Source: Planctomycetota bacterium (GTDB lineage Bacteria; Planctomycetota; Phycisphaerae; UBA1845). From it: a stretch of 6,300 nucleotides of DNA. The notes beneath the pieces were generated by a model, which saw only the letters and a program-made list of their open reading frames with translations, ran no database searches and was not told where the DNA came from. Of the stretch, positions 5,805 through 6,300 are shown piece after piece. The stretch covers positions 1 through 6,300 of the forward strand of contig JADFRH010000151.1 of the NCBI GenBank assembly GCA_022561415.1. Reading direction: 5' to 3'. Each line of letters opens with the position of its first letter. Position 1 is the first letter of the stretch. A program made the translations under genes and the position numbers.

Positions 5805-6300
5805 TCAGAGCTCTCCCCTAAACGCCCGCCGAACACAAGAGGAGAAGAGATCACTGTCTGCTTGGCCTGCGTCCCCCTGCCGCTTGGCGAATTGTCCCCA
5901 GCGATCCCAGATCCCGATGAAACGATCTTGCTCGGCGAGCGGTGGCACTAAGATTCGGAACTTCCGGATCTGGGTCAGGTTGAGACCCGGCTTCGTTTGG
6001 CCGTATTGCACTCGTCGAATCTCATGCTGGCCGCCACGAGGGTCGGTCATGTACATTGACACGAAACGTGGACGGATCCCCCGGCTGAGACGAATGATGG
6101 CTACATGCTGGCTTACGTACGCCTCGCTCATACCTGCTGGGACTGGGGCAACTCTTCCGATCCGTGATCCGGTAATCGTGAGCAGTACATCCCCGGGCTC
6201 GACTCGGGTTCGCTCCGCTTCACTGCCCTCAGGCGGATTCACGAAAACAGCGTCGGTATCGCTGATATCGTTCATCCTCACGTCAAGCGAGCGTATGAAA
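5805..6300 (-). CDS. hsdS: Type I restriction-modification specificity subunit HsdS, C-terminal part
   Basis: HsdS recognises the DNA target for a Type I restriction-modification complex and holds HsdM (and HsdR) on it. The 164 visible residues are open to the right edge. A GTG at 6281 could start translation, but the frame continues upstream with typical HsdS sequence (FIRSLDVRMNDI), so the true start is outside. Recognisable parts in order are GDVLLTITGSRIGRVAPVP, YVSQHVAIIRL, RPRFVSMYM, GQTKPGLNLTQIRKFRILVPPLAEQ and the characteristic end RRAFRGEL. These are the second target-recognition domain and the start of its conserved coiled spacer. A full HsdS is about 400-450 residues, so more than half is missing. 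hsdM should lie to the right. The genes that follow hsdS are not hsdR. Confidence 0.9.
   Translation of the reverse strand, partial: FIRSLDVRMNDISDTDAVFVNPPEGSEAERTRVEPGDVLLTITGSRIGRVAPVPAGMSEAYVSQHVAIIRLSRGIRPRFVSMYMTDPRGGQHEIRRVQYGQTKPGLNLTQIRKFRILVPPLAEQDRFIGIWDRWGQFAKRQGDAGQADSDLFSSCVRRAFRGEL

Noticed and set aside
5805..6281. A complete short hsdS starting at the GTG at 6281
   Set aside because: The frame stays open to the window edge with HsdS-like sequence, and one target-recognition domain plus the first half of the protein would be missing; it is cut by the window, not naturally short.
1..6300. CRISPR array, tRNA, rRNA or insertion-sequence transposase
   Set aside because: No regularly spaced repeats, cloverleaf-like sequence, rRNA signature or transposase motifs were seen on either strand.

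Overview
The window looks like Planctomycetota DNA, plausibly Phycisphaerae or a relative. Two secreted proteins end in nearly the same dockerin-like tail (GDLNCDGAFNG..DIDPFF, a ~40-residue spacing, then a second EF-hand loop and DIDPFFACLGG). Such tails recur across planctomycete secretomes. The lineage is an inference from protein style and high GC; there is no marker gene.

Left part (1-3490, about 65% GC in sampled lines). A membrane-anchored protein leaves the window on the minus strand (1-194). A 455-base intergenic region rich in inverted repeats follows. Next on the plus strand are a secreted five-Asp-box (BNR/sialidase-fold) protein with a dockerin-like tail (650-2200), the 5' third of an S1/P1-type zinc nuclease that stops matching its family right after the fourth zinc ligand (from 2284), and a second secreted protein with the same tail (2585-3490). 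The promoter and start of this second protein lie inside the nuclease remnant's reading frame.

Right part (3513-6300, minus strand, about 43-57% GC in sampled lines). Three genes read right to left: the C-terminal half of a Type I restriction specificity subunit (hsdS, running off the right edge), an EVE-domain protein with an uncharacterised C-terminal half, and a PD-(D/E)XK nuclease of the NucS/DUF91-like kind. Gaps are 52 and 113 bases, so they are probably one transcription unit. hsdS recognises DNA sites, EVE domains are known readers of modified bases, and PD-(D/E)XK proteins cut DNA. The trio therefore reads as a modification-linked defence module, but nothing in the sequence proves that the three cooperate.

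The two parts meet tail to tail at 3490/3513, across an imperfect hairpin that includes both stop codons. The truncated nuclease, the composition change and the restriction genes together suggest that an accessory island abuts rearranged chromosomal DNA here.
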